DNA of 64,000 bases from CAKSEI01 sp964403505 (GTDB taxonomy: Bacteria; Bacillota; Clostridia; Oscillospirales; CAG-272). The notes beneath the pieces are model-generated. The model worked only from the letters and a program-made list of their open reading frames with translations. It ran no database searches and was not told the DNA's origin. The stretch lies in the NCBI GenBank assembly GCA_964403505.1, contig CAYOFP010000006.1, positions 10,669 to 74,668 on the forward strand. The letters run 5' to 3'. The position numbers and the translations under genes were made by a program. Below, one piece after another: positions 15,455 to 25,016 of the stretch (its first letter is position 1; every line of letters starts with the position of its first letter).

Positions 15455-16579
15455 TTATAAAATCATGGCATTTTTTAATATAGAAATAAATGCGTTAAGA
15501 AAACCTATCTTTGGCACATCTGCACATGATGTGATATCACATTCATACATAATCTCTCCATCGCACGTATATGATACCCTGCCGATAGGATCGCCGATAT
15601 TTATCGGTGCGCTGATATCCTCGTTTATCTCTATATTTTGCTCGAGCTTTACTCCTTTTCTTAATACTGCACTATAACCATCAATTTTTCCGCAAATAGT
15701 ATCACTTACGCCGCATTTGATTGGTATATCCGCAATCTCAGTATCCTCATATGCGGAATAATCATAGTTTGCAAATCCGTATTCAAGCATCTCGGATGCG
15801 GTCTTGTTTCTGATGTCTCGAGTAGATGCCCCCATTACAACGGCGATAAGCTGCATTTTATCTCTCTTTGCACTTGCGCTGATACAGAATCCGGCCTTTG
15901 ATGTCGAGCCTGTTTTCAAGCCATTTGCACCGTCAAAAAACTTTATCAGTCTGTTTGTATTTGTCAGTGTGAACTTGCCGTCTCTCACCGTGTCCTGCCA
16001 AATCGTAGTATAGTTAAATATGATCGGATGTTTCAAAAGCTCTCTTGACATTATGGCAATGTCACGTGCGCTTATCACATGATCTATTGCGCTGTCATCA
16101 AGGCCGTTTGTGTTTTCAAAATGGGTGTTTTCCATGCCGAGTTCTTTTGCACGCTCATTCATTTTTGCAACAAAGGTATCTAAGGATCCGGCTACATGCT
16201 CTGCGAGAGCAGCTGCGGCATCGTTTGCACTTGCCACCATGACACTTTTGAGTAAGTCGTCCACAGTCATTTTTTCGCCTGTCTCCAAATATATCTGAGA
16301 GCCGCCCATAGATGCCGCATTTTCCGATGCCGTGACCATATCGTTTAAGTTAATAATTCCGCCGTCGATGGCTTCACATACAAGCAAAGCGGTCATGATC
16401 TTTGTGACGGATGCAGGAGGCAGAGCTTCATCGGCGTTCATTTCATACATTACCGTACCGGTATTTTGTTCGATAAGTATCAGGCTCTTCGCATCGCCCG
16501 AAAATTCGACTCCGTTTGCTCCTATATACCCATAGATCAGAACGAAAGATATTAAAAGAGTACAGACACATTTTTTCAT
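15455..16579 (-). CDS. dacF: D-alanyl-D-alanine carboxypeptidase, DacF/PBP5 type
   Basis: 374 residues with a signal peptide at about 1-22. The serine-peptidase S11 motifs are all present: SVTK at 57-60, SAN at 117-119 and KTG at 222-224. The C-terminal third (from about 270) is the usual beta domain, ending in a weak hydrophobic segment that may anchor it. It trims the terminal D-Ala of peptidoglycan stem peptides outside the membrane; DacF forms act in vegetative or spore wall maturation. It follows a membrane-protein gene by 12 bases and lies upstream of pgi in the same direction. Confidence 0.93.
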   Translation of the reverse strand: MKKCVCTLLISFVLIYGYIGANGVEFSGDAKSLILIEQNTGTVMYEMNADEALPPASVTKIMTALLVCEAIDGGIINLNDMVTASENAASMGGSQIYLETGEKMTVDDLLKSVMVASANDAAAALAEHVAGSLDTFVAKMNERAKELGMENTHFENTNGLDDSAIDHVISARDIAIMSRELLKHPIIFNYTTIWQDTVRDGKFTLTNTNRLIKFFDGANGLKTGSTSKAGFCISASAKRDKMQLIAVVMGASTRDIRNKTASEMLEYGFANYDYSAYEDTEIADIPIKCGVSDTICGKIDGYSAVLRKGVKLEQNIEINEDISAPINIGDPIGRVSYTCDGEIMYECDITSCADVPKIGFLNAFISILKNAMIL

Positions 16580-16591
16580 AATATCACCTTT

Positions 16592-17050
16592 TCAAATTAG
16601 TATCGTTGTTAAAATTATGATTAGAAAATATATGTGAATCGCCATGCATATAAACAAGGCGTTTTTAATCTTTTGCCTACCTGTCGACTGAATAATCATA
16701 CTTATTATCAAAAGAATTGTTAATAGCAATAGAATCAACGGCAGTATGGAGAGTCTCAGCCTGAAAAACAGGCAGGATGCAAGCACTGATAACAGTATAC
16801 ATATACATGCTTTCAGTGCCAAAATGGCATTATTCCTGCATCGTAGACATCCGGCAATTGCGGAATATATCACATAAGACAGAATGATACGTGATAACAG
16901 CATCAGGATAGACATTAAAGCAACAGGCAGACAAACTGGTGAAATGAAAGCGCACATCTGTTCGCTTTTTATAATTACAAACGCACCCGATATCATATCA
17001 ATAAGACATACAGCTGTTATCAATGCAATAAACGAAGTTGTACCTTTCAA
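16592..17050 (-). CDS. Hydrophobic membrane protein, function unknown
   Basis: About 152 residues with four to five membrane helices (for example IALITAVCLIDMISGAFVII and LPLILLLLTILLIISMI) and little else. I do not recognise a family. I chose TTG at 17050, preceded by AAAGGCG, because an in-frame GTG at 17095 lies inside the terminator hairpin of the upstream PBP gene. It sits just upstream of dacF with a 12-base gap and may be its operon partner. Confidence 0.65.
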   Translation of the reverse strand: MKGTTSFIALITAVCLIDMISGAFVIIKSEQMCAFISPVCLPVALMSILMLLSRIILSYVIYSAIAGCLRCRNNAILALKACICILLSVLASCLFFRLRLSILPLILLLLTILLIISMIIQSTGRQKIKNALFICMAIHIYFLIIILTTILI

Positions 17051-17080
17051 ATATATATCGCCTTTGTATTTTAAGCGCAA

Positions 17081-17114
17081 AAATAAACACCTCACATAAA
17101 TATATGAGGTGTTT
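17081..17114 (-). terminator. Terminator of the PBP1A end of the long minus-strand operon
   Basis: 10-bp arms AAACACCTCA (17085-17094) and TGAGGTGTTT (17105-17114), followed on the minus strand by ATTTTT. Confidence 0.85.
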
Positions 17115-17128
17115 ACTAAAAATATTAT

Positions 17129-19687
17129 TTAATTATCGTTCGGATCGCTCTTTATATCATCGAGCGGAGAATCGGAAGAACCCTGGCTATCATCTGTCGG
17201 TGATGTGGATTTATTTGAGTCATTGTCGGTAATGAGATCTTTTATCGGGGTATCATCCTTAATAACCTGAGTCTTATCTTCAGGATCATTCACAAAATCG
17301 CCGCTATGTGTCTTACATTTATCCGTCGGACACAAATACTCTGCGTCAGTAATAGAGATACCGGCACCAGATGGAACACTGTCACGTGTCCATTTAACGA
17401 AAGCAACCTTCTCGGTAGAGGTACATCCGGTAGTGGCAAAATCTCCGCTCGTCTTACATATATCGACAAGAACGTGACAATCGCATTTTTCGGTCGGCTT
17501 GTTGTCAGCGGTGAAGAACCCTGTCTCGGAAGCGTCGCCTCTCTTATCTTTTGCACAAAGATCGGTTGCGAGCTTTCCGCAATATTTACAATACTTTGCA
17601 GTGACGATTGAAGCGGGCGTAGTGAAATACTGTTTTACGGAGCCGCCTGCATCGATCTGGTCAATAACACTTTTATGGACATCGAGCATGACCTCGTTCC
17701 ATATCCTTGCAGCAGCATCAAAACGGAATGATGTCAGGGATTTGTTCCATTCATAGCCAAACCAGACTCCGCCTACATAATACGGCGTATATCCTACAAA
17801 CCATTTATCAATATCACTGTTTGTTGTACCGGTCTTGCCTGCTACATTTACGTATTCGTCAAGAGTGATAGCGTTTTTACCGGTACCACTCGATACGACC
17901 TCTTGGAGCATTTTTGTCATAATGGCAGCGGTATTCTCGCTGATTGCAGTATTTGATTCAGCGCTGTTATCAACTATTACATTACCCTGACTGTCCAATA
18001 TTCTGAGAACTGTTCGGGGTTTATTATATACACCGCCGTTAGCAAACATACAGTATGCCGCCGTCATTTCAAGGACCGTAACACCGTATGTCATACCGCC
18101 GAGACCGAGAGAAGATTGCGTCATATCCGATACGACAGTACCGCTTTCGGTAGTCTCACTATCGATGAGACTGTCCATATGGAGCTTGTTTTTTAGAAAA
18201 TCAAACGACTGCTCTACGCCCAATTTATTGAGGGTTCTGAGGGAGACAGTGTTTACAGAACGGGAAATTGCATCATGTATCGTCGTAAGACCATTGTATA
18301 CATACGGCGAGTTTGACGGCCAGGGGGTCTTTCCGTCATCACCGTAATTCAGCGGCACATCATCAAGCACCGTAGCATAGTTTATGAGTCCCGCCTCAAG
18401 CGCAGGAGCATAAACAGATATCGGCTTAATTGACGAACCAGGGGAACGCCTGGTCTGCGTGGCATAGCTTTGCAAGCGGTCGCCATTCTTAACACCTCTG
18501 TCACCGGCAAGACCGAGGACATCTCCCGTTGCGGGATCCAAGATCACCATTGATGCCTTAGGCTGGAGGCTTCCTCCTGTTCGGGGGAATCTGCTGTCAT
18601 CGGCAAAAACCTCCTCGAGGCTTCTTTGCACATCGGGATCCATCAGTGTATAGATCTGCAGTCCGCCTGTATATATCATGCTCGTCGCAACGGTTTTTGA
18701 CACGCCGAGCTGATTTTGCAAAAGCTCGATGGAGTCGGTTATCACCTGATCGGTATACCATGAGTTATATGATGAGCCGGATGTAGTTCCCGTAGAGGTA
18801 TTCAGGTTCAGTTCAAGCTCAGCATAGTATGCCTCCTGATATTCCTCCTCGGAAATATATCCCTGATCCCTCATTGCAGTCAGTACAACTCTGCGCCGCT
18901 CAACATTATTATCAGGATTCTGTACAGGATCCCATTTTGTCGGATACTGCGTGATACCGGCGATCGCAGCACACTCGACTAAAGAGAGCTCAGACAGGTC
19001 TTTACCGAAATATGTCTGCGCCGCAGCGGCAACGCCATACGAATGCTGAGAGAGATATATAGTATTAAGATATATCTCCATTATCTCTGTCTTATCGAGC
19101 TTCTTCTCGAGATTCAGCGCCATAAAGATCTCCTGAACCTTACGCTGGATCGTTACATCATCATTACCGGTCACATTTTTAATTACCTGCTGGGTAATGG
19201 TCGATCCGCCGTAGTGTCCTCCGCCGGGCAAAAAATAATATGCAGTAGCGGAGAAGGTACGCCGCCAGTCGACGCCCTTATGATCGTCAAAACGTTTATC
19301 TTCGATAGCAATAAAAGCCCTTACGAGAGTTTGCGGTATCTGATCATATGACGCCCACACGCGGTTTTCGCTCGCAGAAAGGCTCTGATCTTCTATCTCG
19401 ACCGCCTCGCCGATTCTGTTTGCACGGTCGCTATAATCCATATAATAGATGCGTGTTGTGAGATCCTGCCCCGACGACAGCAACAAGATATCGTCCACGC
19501 TGACATTGACAAAGCTTCTAAGGTAAAGAGCGAACGCCGCACCGACGATAGTTCCCGTGATGAGGCAAATAAGAAACATAGTGAAAAGCACGCTCATGAT
19601 ACGGGATAGGCACCCCGGACTCATCCTGTCAGCGCGCTTTTTTATTTTTCGCGGCACTTTTACCTTTCTGTTTAAGTTTTTATTCAT
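17129..19687 (-). CDS. ponA: Class A penicillin-binding protein 1A
   Basis: 852 residues from the ATG at 19687 (RBS GGAGTAAGG). A basic cytosolic tail and one membrane helix (about 30-57) lead to a GT51 glycosyltransferase with EDKRFDDHKGVD (about 129-140) and GGSTITQQ. The transpeptidase follows with SSIK at 418-421, SVN at 477-479 and KTG at 618-620. The extracellular C-terminus has nine cysteines in CxxC-like groups (KYCKYCGK, EKCDCH, CPTDKC), then an acidic Ser/Asp-rich tail. It polymerises and cross-links peptidoglycan. It follows dnaE with a 72-base gap and no clear terminator, so it probably belongs to the same unit. Confidence 0.95.
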   Translation of the reverse strand: MNKNLNRKVKVPRKIKKRADRMSPGCLSRIMSVLFTMFLICLITGTIVGAAFALYLRSFVNVSVDDILLLSSGQDLTTRIYYMDYSDRANRIGEAVEIEDQSLSASENRVWASYDQIPQTLVRAFIAIEDKRFDDHKGVDWRRTFSATAYYFLPGGGHYGGSTITQQVIKNVTGNDDVTIQRKVQEIFMALNLEKKLDKTEIMEIYLNTIYLSQHSYGVAAAAQTYFGKDLSELSLVECAAIAGITQYPTKWDPVQNPDNNVERRRVVLTAMRDQGYISEEEYQEAYYAELELNLNTSTGTTSGSSYNSWYTDQVITDSIELLQNQLGVSKTVATSMIYTGGLQIYTLMDPDVQRSLEEVFADDSRFPRTGGSLQPKASMVILDPATGDVLGLAGDRGVKNGDRLQSYATQTRRSPGSSIKPISVYAPALEAGLINYATVLDDVPLNYGDDGKTPWPSNSPYVYNGLTTIHDAISRSVNTVSLRTLNKLGVEQSFDFLKNKLHMDSLIDSETTESGTVVSDMTQSSLGLGGMTYGVTVLEMTAAYCMFANGGVYNKPRTVLRILDSQGNVIVDNSAESNTAISENTAAIMTKMLQEVVSSGTGKNAITLDEYVNVAGKTGTTNSDIDKWFVGYTPYYVGGVWFGYEWNKSLTSFRFDAAARIWNEVMLDVHKSVIDQIDAGGSVKQYFTTPASIVTAKYCKYCGKLATDLCAKDKRGDASETGFFTADNKPTEKCDCHVLVDICKTSGDFATTGCTSTEKVAFVKWTRDSVPSGAGISITDAEYLCPTDKCKTHSGDFVNDPEDKTQVIKDDTPIKDLITDNDSNKSTSPTDDSQGSSDSPLDDIKSDPNDN

Positions 19688-19759
19688 TTTCCTTACTCCG
19701 ATGATTTTTTGTCGAGTATATAATACCACTATTTTATGAACGAATTATTAAGGTTAAGA

Positions 19760-22700
19760 TTATTTAAGAACTATATTATCATTTCCCAATATTTCGCAAA
19801 GAAGCTCGATAACACTCGGATTCAAAGCGAGACCGTGGCCCGTCAAGAGTGAATACTTTTTCGTCGATTCATCGTATACGGTCAGTGAAACATTGCCGGG
19901 AAAAATTGAGATAAGGCTCATTATCCTTCGCATCTGTTCACTGTCAAGAGACGATACTCTTAAATATAACTTGCTGCACCGGGCAATTTTAGCATCGCTG
20001 TCATCCGGTGTATCAGAGTTCCTTGTTTTTTTCTCATATTTTCCGTTTTCGGCAAGAGGAGAAACTGAATTAACGAGTATTTTCGGTTTTTCTCCTTCCT
20101 TTACCGAGATAGTACCAGTCACAAAAATACAGCTCGCCGGCACGAGATACATATTATATTTTTGCATGACTTTCGGAAAGACAACGAGCTCTATCTGAGA
20201 AATTCCGTCTTCCGCCTGAATAAAGAGCATTTTCTCGCCGTTCTTGGTTTCCTTAACAGTTCTGGAAGCTACGGAGCACACGATCGAAATGGGCGATCTG
20301 TCTTTATAGGGATAGGCATCGGGATCGTTTTCATCATAGGAAATGACAGATAAAATGGGTGCATGAGAAAGATCTGATATATTCTCTGAGTATTCATCGA
20401 GAATATTGCCGGAGAGGCTTATTCCGCATGAGTTCTTTTCGAGCGTGAGCTTTTCTCTCAGCGGAAAATCATCGATATCCGGATATTCGAGCACATCGGC
20501 GCTTTTTCCCGTTTCGATATCCGAAAAAATATCGATCTGTCCTGCGATATCATGTCGCCTTCCCTCGTTGATCCGGTCTACAAATTCCTCATATACCGAA
20601 ATAAGCTGTTTTCTGTTGATCCCGAGCGAGTCAAAGCAACCTGCGCAAATGAGTGTCTCTACCTGTTTTTTGTTGATATCGTATGCGGACATACGCTTTA
20701 CGAAATCCTCAAAGGATGAAAACTTACCGTTTCCCTCCCTCTCTTTTACGATATTCCTTACAAATTTATCGCCTAAGTTTTTTATGGCGGATAGACAGTA
20801 TCGTATTTTCTTATTTATGACCTTATACGCAAAGCCGCTTTCGTTCACATCAGGCGGCAGGACCTCGATGCCCTCGTTTTTGCAGATGGTAATATACTCG
20901 GCTGTCTTTTCGATGCTGCCCATGACGCTGGTGAGAAGAGCAGCAAAATACGGCGCATTATAATGGCATTTCAAATATGCAGTTCTGTAAGTAGTTACAC
21001 TATAAGCCGCGGCATGGCTTTTGTTAAATCCGTAATTTGCGAAATCAGCCATTTCATTAAAAATTGCTTCTGCTGTCTCTGCATCGATGCCGTTTGCCTT
21101 AGCACCCTCTATGAAAGTGATTTTTTCCTTTGCGAGCACATCGGCCTTCTTTTTGGACATGGCTTTTCGTACAATATCAGCCCGTCCGAAGGTATATCCG
21201 GCAACGGCGCGAAATACCTGCATTACCTGTTCCTGATATACGATGCACCCGTATGTTGATGCGAGCACATCCTTCAGCTGCGGTGTGCGGTATACTACTT
21301 TTTCAGGAGAATTTTTATTCTCGATATACTTCGGTATGGCGTTCATCGGTCCGGGACGGAACAGAGCAATAGATGCGATGATCTCCTCAAACACCGACGG
21401 CTTCATCTGGGTGAGCATACGCTTCATTCCCGGGGATTCGAGCTGGAATACGCCGTCGGTACGTCCGGCGCTTATCATGGAAAACGTAGCTTTGTCATCC
21501 ATGGGAATGTTCCTGATATTGAAGTCGGGCTCGCTCTCTTTTATAAGTTCGATCGCATCATCGATGACGGTGAGATAACGCAGCGCAAGAAAATCAAACT
21601 TCAAAAGGCCTAAATCGGATACAGTGTCCATATCAAACTGCGTGATCGGCATATTGTCGTTCATGGCAACGGGTACGTATTCTGAAACAGGCTTTTCAGT
21701 TATTACGACACCTGCTGCATGCGTGGACGCATGTCTCGGCATTCCCTCAAGAGCGAGAGAAAGATCAATCAGCTTTGTCACATCCGAATCGTTCATATAT
21801 CTGTTTTTGAGTGCGTCGACCGTATCAAGAGCACCTCTCAGCGTGACGCCAAGCTCCCTCGGTATCATTTTGGCAATTTCATCTACAAGGGAATAGGGCA
21901 GATCAAGGGCACGTCCTACGTCTCTGATGACTGCACGAGCCGCCATAGTACCGAACGTGATGATCTGCGAGACACGTTCATCCGAATACTTTTCTCTGAC
22001 ATACTCAATGACCTCGTCACGCCTGCGATCACAAAAATCAATATCGAAATCGGGCATACTGACTCGTTCGGGATTTAAAAATCTCTCAAAAAGAAGAGAA
22101 TATTTAATAGAGTCGATATCAGTGATACCTATCATAAACGCTACGAGACTACCGGCGCCCGATCCCCTTCCGGGACCTACAGAGATACCGTTTTTCTTTG
22201 CATAATTGACAAAGTCCCATACGATCAGAAAGTAATCGTTATATCCCATAGAGTCAATTACGGAAAGCTCATAATCCAATCGCTCACGGTATTCCTCGAC
22301 CGGGTGTTCCTCAGTAAATGATATCTCGTTTTTTAAGATTTTGGATGCAAGTCCCTTTTTTACGAGACTAGCCAAAAATTCACGGGGAGAAAGATCGTTT
22401 CCGGTATCGAATGCCGGTAAATGCAGTTTCCCGAATTCAAAATCAAAATTACACTTGTCTGCAATAACGCACGTATTATCAAGAGCCTGCGGCACTTCGG
22501 GAAAAAGAGATGCCATCTCATCGGCGTCTTTAATATAGTATTCATCACAGTCAAATCCGATCGGGCGTCCGTTCTTGATGGTTTCATTCGTCTGAATGCA
22601 CATCATGATCGCCTGACTTTCAGCATCTGATTTTTTTATATAATGCGCATCGTTCGTCAAAACGAGCTCGACGCCGTGTTTTTTGGATAGGTTTATTATC

Positions 22701-23263
22701 TCACCGAACGCCGTTATCTCTTCATCCATCCCGTGATTCTGTATCTCGAGATAGAAGTCGTCGCCGAAAAGCCCTTTAAGATACTCGATCTCCTCCCCGG
22801 CTTTTTCATTTTCACTGCGCAAAATAAGCTGAGGGATCTTACCGGCCACACATCCGGAGAGACATATCAATCCCTCGTGGTATTTTGAAAGCAGCTCATG
22901 ATCGATCCTCGGCTTGATATAAAAGCCGTCGGTAAAGGATTTGGATACCATGGCGATCAGATTATGATAACCGATATCGTTTTTTACGAGAAGCACAAGA
23001 TGGCTGTAACTGCCGTATACCGTGCGCTGTTTCTCGGTTCTTGACGCAACCGCAAGATAACACTCGCAGCCGATGATCGGCTTGATACCCTCGTTTTTGC
23101 ACGCCTTATAAAAAGCGACAGCGCCGTACATATTTCCGTGATCGGTGATGGCAACGGCGCTCTGACCGAGGCTCTTGACATACGCAGGAATATCCTTTAT
23201 CCTGCACGCTCCGTCAAGAAGGCTATATTCGGTATGCAGATGAAGATGTACAAAATCTCTCAT
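19760..23263 (-). CDS. dnaE: DNA polymerase III subunit alpha (DnaE)
   Basis: 1167 residues. An N-terminal PHP domain (HLHLHTEYSLLDG at 7-19, TDHGNMYGA) leads into the C-family polymerase core with GPGRGSGAGS at 363-372 and the catalytic acidic motif PDFDIDF at 404-410. FNKSHAAAYS marks the finger region, and helix-hairpin-helix and OB domains follow. This is the DnaE1 type; Firmicutes also have PolC, which is not in the window. The start overlaps the whiA stop by 4 bases. Confidence 0.97.
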   Translation of the reverse strand: MRDFVHLHLHTEYSLLDGACRIKDIPAYVKSLGQSAVAITDHGNMYGAVAFYKACKNEGIKPIIGCECYLAVASRTEKQRTVYGSYSHLVLLVKNDIGYHNLIAMVSKSFTDGFYIKPRIDHELLSKYHEGLICLSGCVAGKIPQLILRSENEKAGEEIEYLKGLFGDDFYLEIQNHGMDEEITAFGEIINLSKKHGVELVLTNDAHYIKKSDAESQAIMMCIQTNETIKNGRPIGFDCDEYYIKDADEMASLFPEVPQALDNTCVIADKCNFDFEFGKLHLPAFDTGNDLSPREFLASLVKKGLASKILKNEISFTEEHPVEEYRERLDYELSVIDSMGYNDYFLIVWDFVNYAKKNGISVGPGRGSGAGSLVAFMIGITDIDSIKYSLLFERFLNPERVSMPDFDIDFCDRRRDEVIEYVREKYSDERVSQIITFGTMAARAVIRDVGRALDLPYSLVDEIAKMIPRELGVTLRGALDTVDALKNRYMNDSDVTKLIDLSLALEGMPRHASTHAAGVVITEKPVSEYVPVAMNDNMPITQFDMDTVSDLGLLKFDFLALRYLTVIDDAIELIKESEPDFNIRNIPMDDKATFSMISAGRTDGVFQLESPGMKRMLTQMKPSVFEEIIASIALFRPGPMNAIPKYIENKNSPEKVVYRTPQLKDVLASTYGCIVYQEQVMQVFRAVAGYTFGRADIVRKAMSKKKADVLAKEKITFIEGAKANGIDAETAEAIFNEMADFANYGFNKSHAAAYSVTTYRTAYLKCHYNAPYFAALLTSVMGSIEKTAEYITICKNEGIEVLPPDVNESGFAYKVINKKIRYCLSAIKNLGDKFVRNIVKEREGNGKFSSFEDFVKRMSAYDINKKQVETLICAGCFDSLGINRKQLISVYEEFVDRINEGRRHDIAGQIDIFSDIETGKSADVLEYPDIDDFPLREKLTLEKNSCGISLSGNILDEYSENISDLSHAPILSVISYDENDPDAYPYKDRSPISIVCSVASRTVKETKNGEKMLFIQAEDGISQIELVVFPKVMQKYNMYLVPASCIFVTGTISVKEGEKPKILVNSVSPLAENGKYEKKTRNSDTPDDSDAKIARCSKLYLRVSSLDSEQMRRIMSLISIFPGNVSLTVYDESTKKYSLLTGHGLALNPSVIELLCEILGNDNIVLK

Positions 23264-24132
23264 GTTTCCTCTTTTGAAAATGCAATAATTTTAGAAAGTC
23301 TGTGCGTTAGGCCACTCTTTGTAATCGGCGGCTCGTGCATGGCGGCAAGAGCAGAGAACGACGCATCGGGGTTTTCGGCACGCAATTTTGCCGTATACCG
23401 CAACTCTTGCGAAAGAAGAGATAAACGACCGCTTGCCTCGAGCGCCCGTATCGCAGAAAGCTGATTTGCCGTTGCCGATGCAGTTTTATTCATATTTGAC
23501 GTCTCGAAATTCAACTTTCGTATGATGTTTGTCCGTTCCTCGCCGGTCATACGGGCATTCAGGAAATCAAATATCACCTTACCTACGCCCATGTAACTTA
23601 AAACCGTCTGTATTTTGTCGGCGTTATTATAATAAAGCACCGTTTTATTTCCTCGGAAATATTTTTTTGCAGGAATGCCCTGCCAATCCAAAAAAGAATA
23701 TAACTCTTCCTGAATATCACGATTTTTAGAGGAAAATTCCATCCTGTAACATTTATCAGGATCAGAGACCGTGCCGCATCCGAGAAAAAAGCCACGTAAA
23801 AATGCCTGTGCGCAGGTTTCGCAAACATAAACGACATCGCTAATCACACAGTTGCCGCTCAGCATAAATGTATCATAAATCAGGGAGACGGTATATTCAT
23901 CATCTATAATTATTTTGTCGCAGTTTTCTAAATTGATCGCAAAAACATCAAAAAAAATCTTTCTGAAAAATGCAGCCTCTGTTCTGTTTTTGAGAGAAAA
24001 GGCGATCGCATTATCAGAGAACGCATCACGGGAAAAAAGATATCCGTACAAAAAAGATACCTTACAGCAGTGTTTCTTTATAGATAATGAGCTTATGGCC
24101 TCTTTCGCCTTATCGGTAAATGACATCTTCAA
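23260..24132 (-). CDS. whiA: DNA-binding protein WhiA
   Basis: 290 residues: a degenerate LAGLIDADG-homing-endonuclease-like domain (FLRGFFLGCGTVSDPDKCYRM near 111-131) and a C-terminal helix-turn-helix beginning NKTASATANQLSAIRALE, with PPITKSGLTHRLSKI as the recognition part. WhiA is conserved in Gram-positives; it is a sporulation regulator in Streptomyces and affects division and chromosome segregation in Bacillus. In most Firmicutes it neighbours rapZ (yvcJ) and yvcK; here it lies between murB and dnaE. Confidence 0.94.
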   Translation of the reverse strand: MKMSFTDKAKEAISSLSIKKHCCKVSFLYGYLFSRDAFSDNAIAFSLKNRTEAAFFRKIFFDVFAINLENCDKIIIDDEYTVSLIYDTFMLSGNCVISDVVYVCETCAQAFLRGFFLGCGTVSDPDKCYRMEFSSKNRDIQEELYSFLDWQGIPAKKYFRGNKTVLYYNNADKIQTVLSYMGVGKVIFDFLNARMTGEERTNIIRKLNFETSNMNKTASATANQLSAIRALEASGRLSLLSQELRYTAKLRAENPDASFSALAAMHEPPITKSGLTHRLSKIIAFSKEET

Positions 24133-25016
24133 AAAAATTTGATCTCACACTCGAGCATCATTCCGTACGCATCGTTTACTTTTGACTTTATGTAGGATAT
24201 TAAATCGATAAGATCTCTGCACGTCGCACGACCTGTATTGACAATAAATCCTGCGTGTTTCGCCGAGACCTGAGCATCGCCGATGGAATAGCCCTTGAGA
24301 CCGAGCTCCTCGATCATCTGGCCAACATAACGCCCGTCAGGGCGCTTGAAAACGCTGCCTGCGCTCGGCATATCGAGCGGCTGCTTCTCTTTTCTCAATG
24401 AACTGACCCTATCCATTTCCGCTTTTATTGCGTCGCCATCGCCCTTTACAAGCGAAAAAACAGCAGAAAGAACGATATATCTGCCATCGGAAAAAATACT
24501 GTGTCTATAAGAAAAATTGCAGTCCTCCCTGTCAAAACAAACGATCTCATCTTGTTCCGTGTCATAAGCACAAACGCTTTTTACGACGTTTGAGATGTTA
24601 GAGCCGTAAGCGCCGGCATTCATCGCTACCGCTCCGCCGACGCACCCCGGAATACCGTATGAAAACTCGAGACCGGACAGTGATGACTTAAATGCAGTAT
24701 ACGCAACAGCAGACAGAGAAGCGCCGCAATCACAAATCAGCTCCTCGCCGCTGACGGTAATGCCGTTATACGCAAGTAAAGAAATGACCGCACCTCTGAA
24801 TCCTTCGTCGGAAAATACGGTGTTTGTGAGATTTCCAACAATAACGTATGCAGTACCTGCTTTTTTACAGGATTCAACAGTAAAAATAAGCTCATCCCTA
24901 TTCTTGGGTCTGACAAAATAGTCAGCACTGCCGCCTATTTTAATTGAGGTATGAGCGCACATTGGCTCATTTTCGGTAAAATATATTTCCCTTGATTCTA
25001 ACAAAGGAGCGAGCAT
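24129..25016 (-). CDS. murB: UDP-N-acetylenolpyruvoylglucosamine reductase
   Basis: 295 residues. The FAD-binding pattern includes TSIKIGGSADYFVRPKN, VIVGNLTNTVFSD and GIPGCVGGAVAMNAGAYG; the late block PSAGSVFKRP has the catalytic serine, and the terminal LECEIKFF has the glutamate. This is the short type II MurB typical of Firmicutes. It reduces UDP-GlcNAc-enolpyruvate to UDP-MurNAc for peptidoglycan. It shares a base with the recN stop and overlaps whiA by 4 bases. Confidence 0.95.
   Translation of the reverse strand: MLAPLLESREIYFTENEPMCAHTSIKIGGSADYFVRPKNRDELIFTVESCKKAGTAYVIVGNLTNTVFSDEGFRGAVISLLAYNGITVSGEELICDCGASLSAVAYTAFKSSLSGLEFSYGIPGCVGGAVAMNAGAYGSNISNVVKSVCAYDTEQDEIVCFDREDCNFSYRHSIFSDGRYIVLSAVFSLVKGDGDAIKAEMDRVSSLRKEKQPLDMPSAGSVFKRPDGRYVGQMIEELGLKGYSIGDAQVSAKHAGFIVNTGRATCRDLIDLISYIKSKVNDAYGMMLECEIKFF

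Noticed and set aside
17051..17095. GTG 17095 as start of the membrane protein before dacF
   Set aside because: It lies within the stem of the PBP1A terminator and has no separate ribosome site; TTG 17050 fits better.
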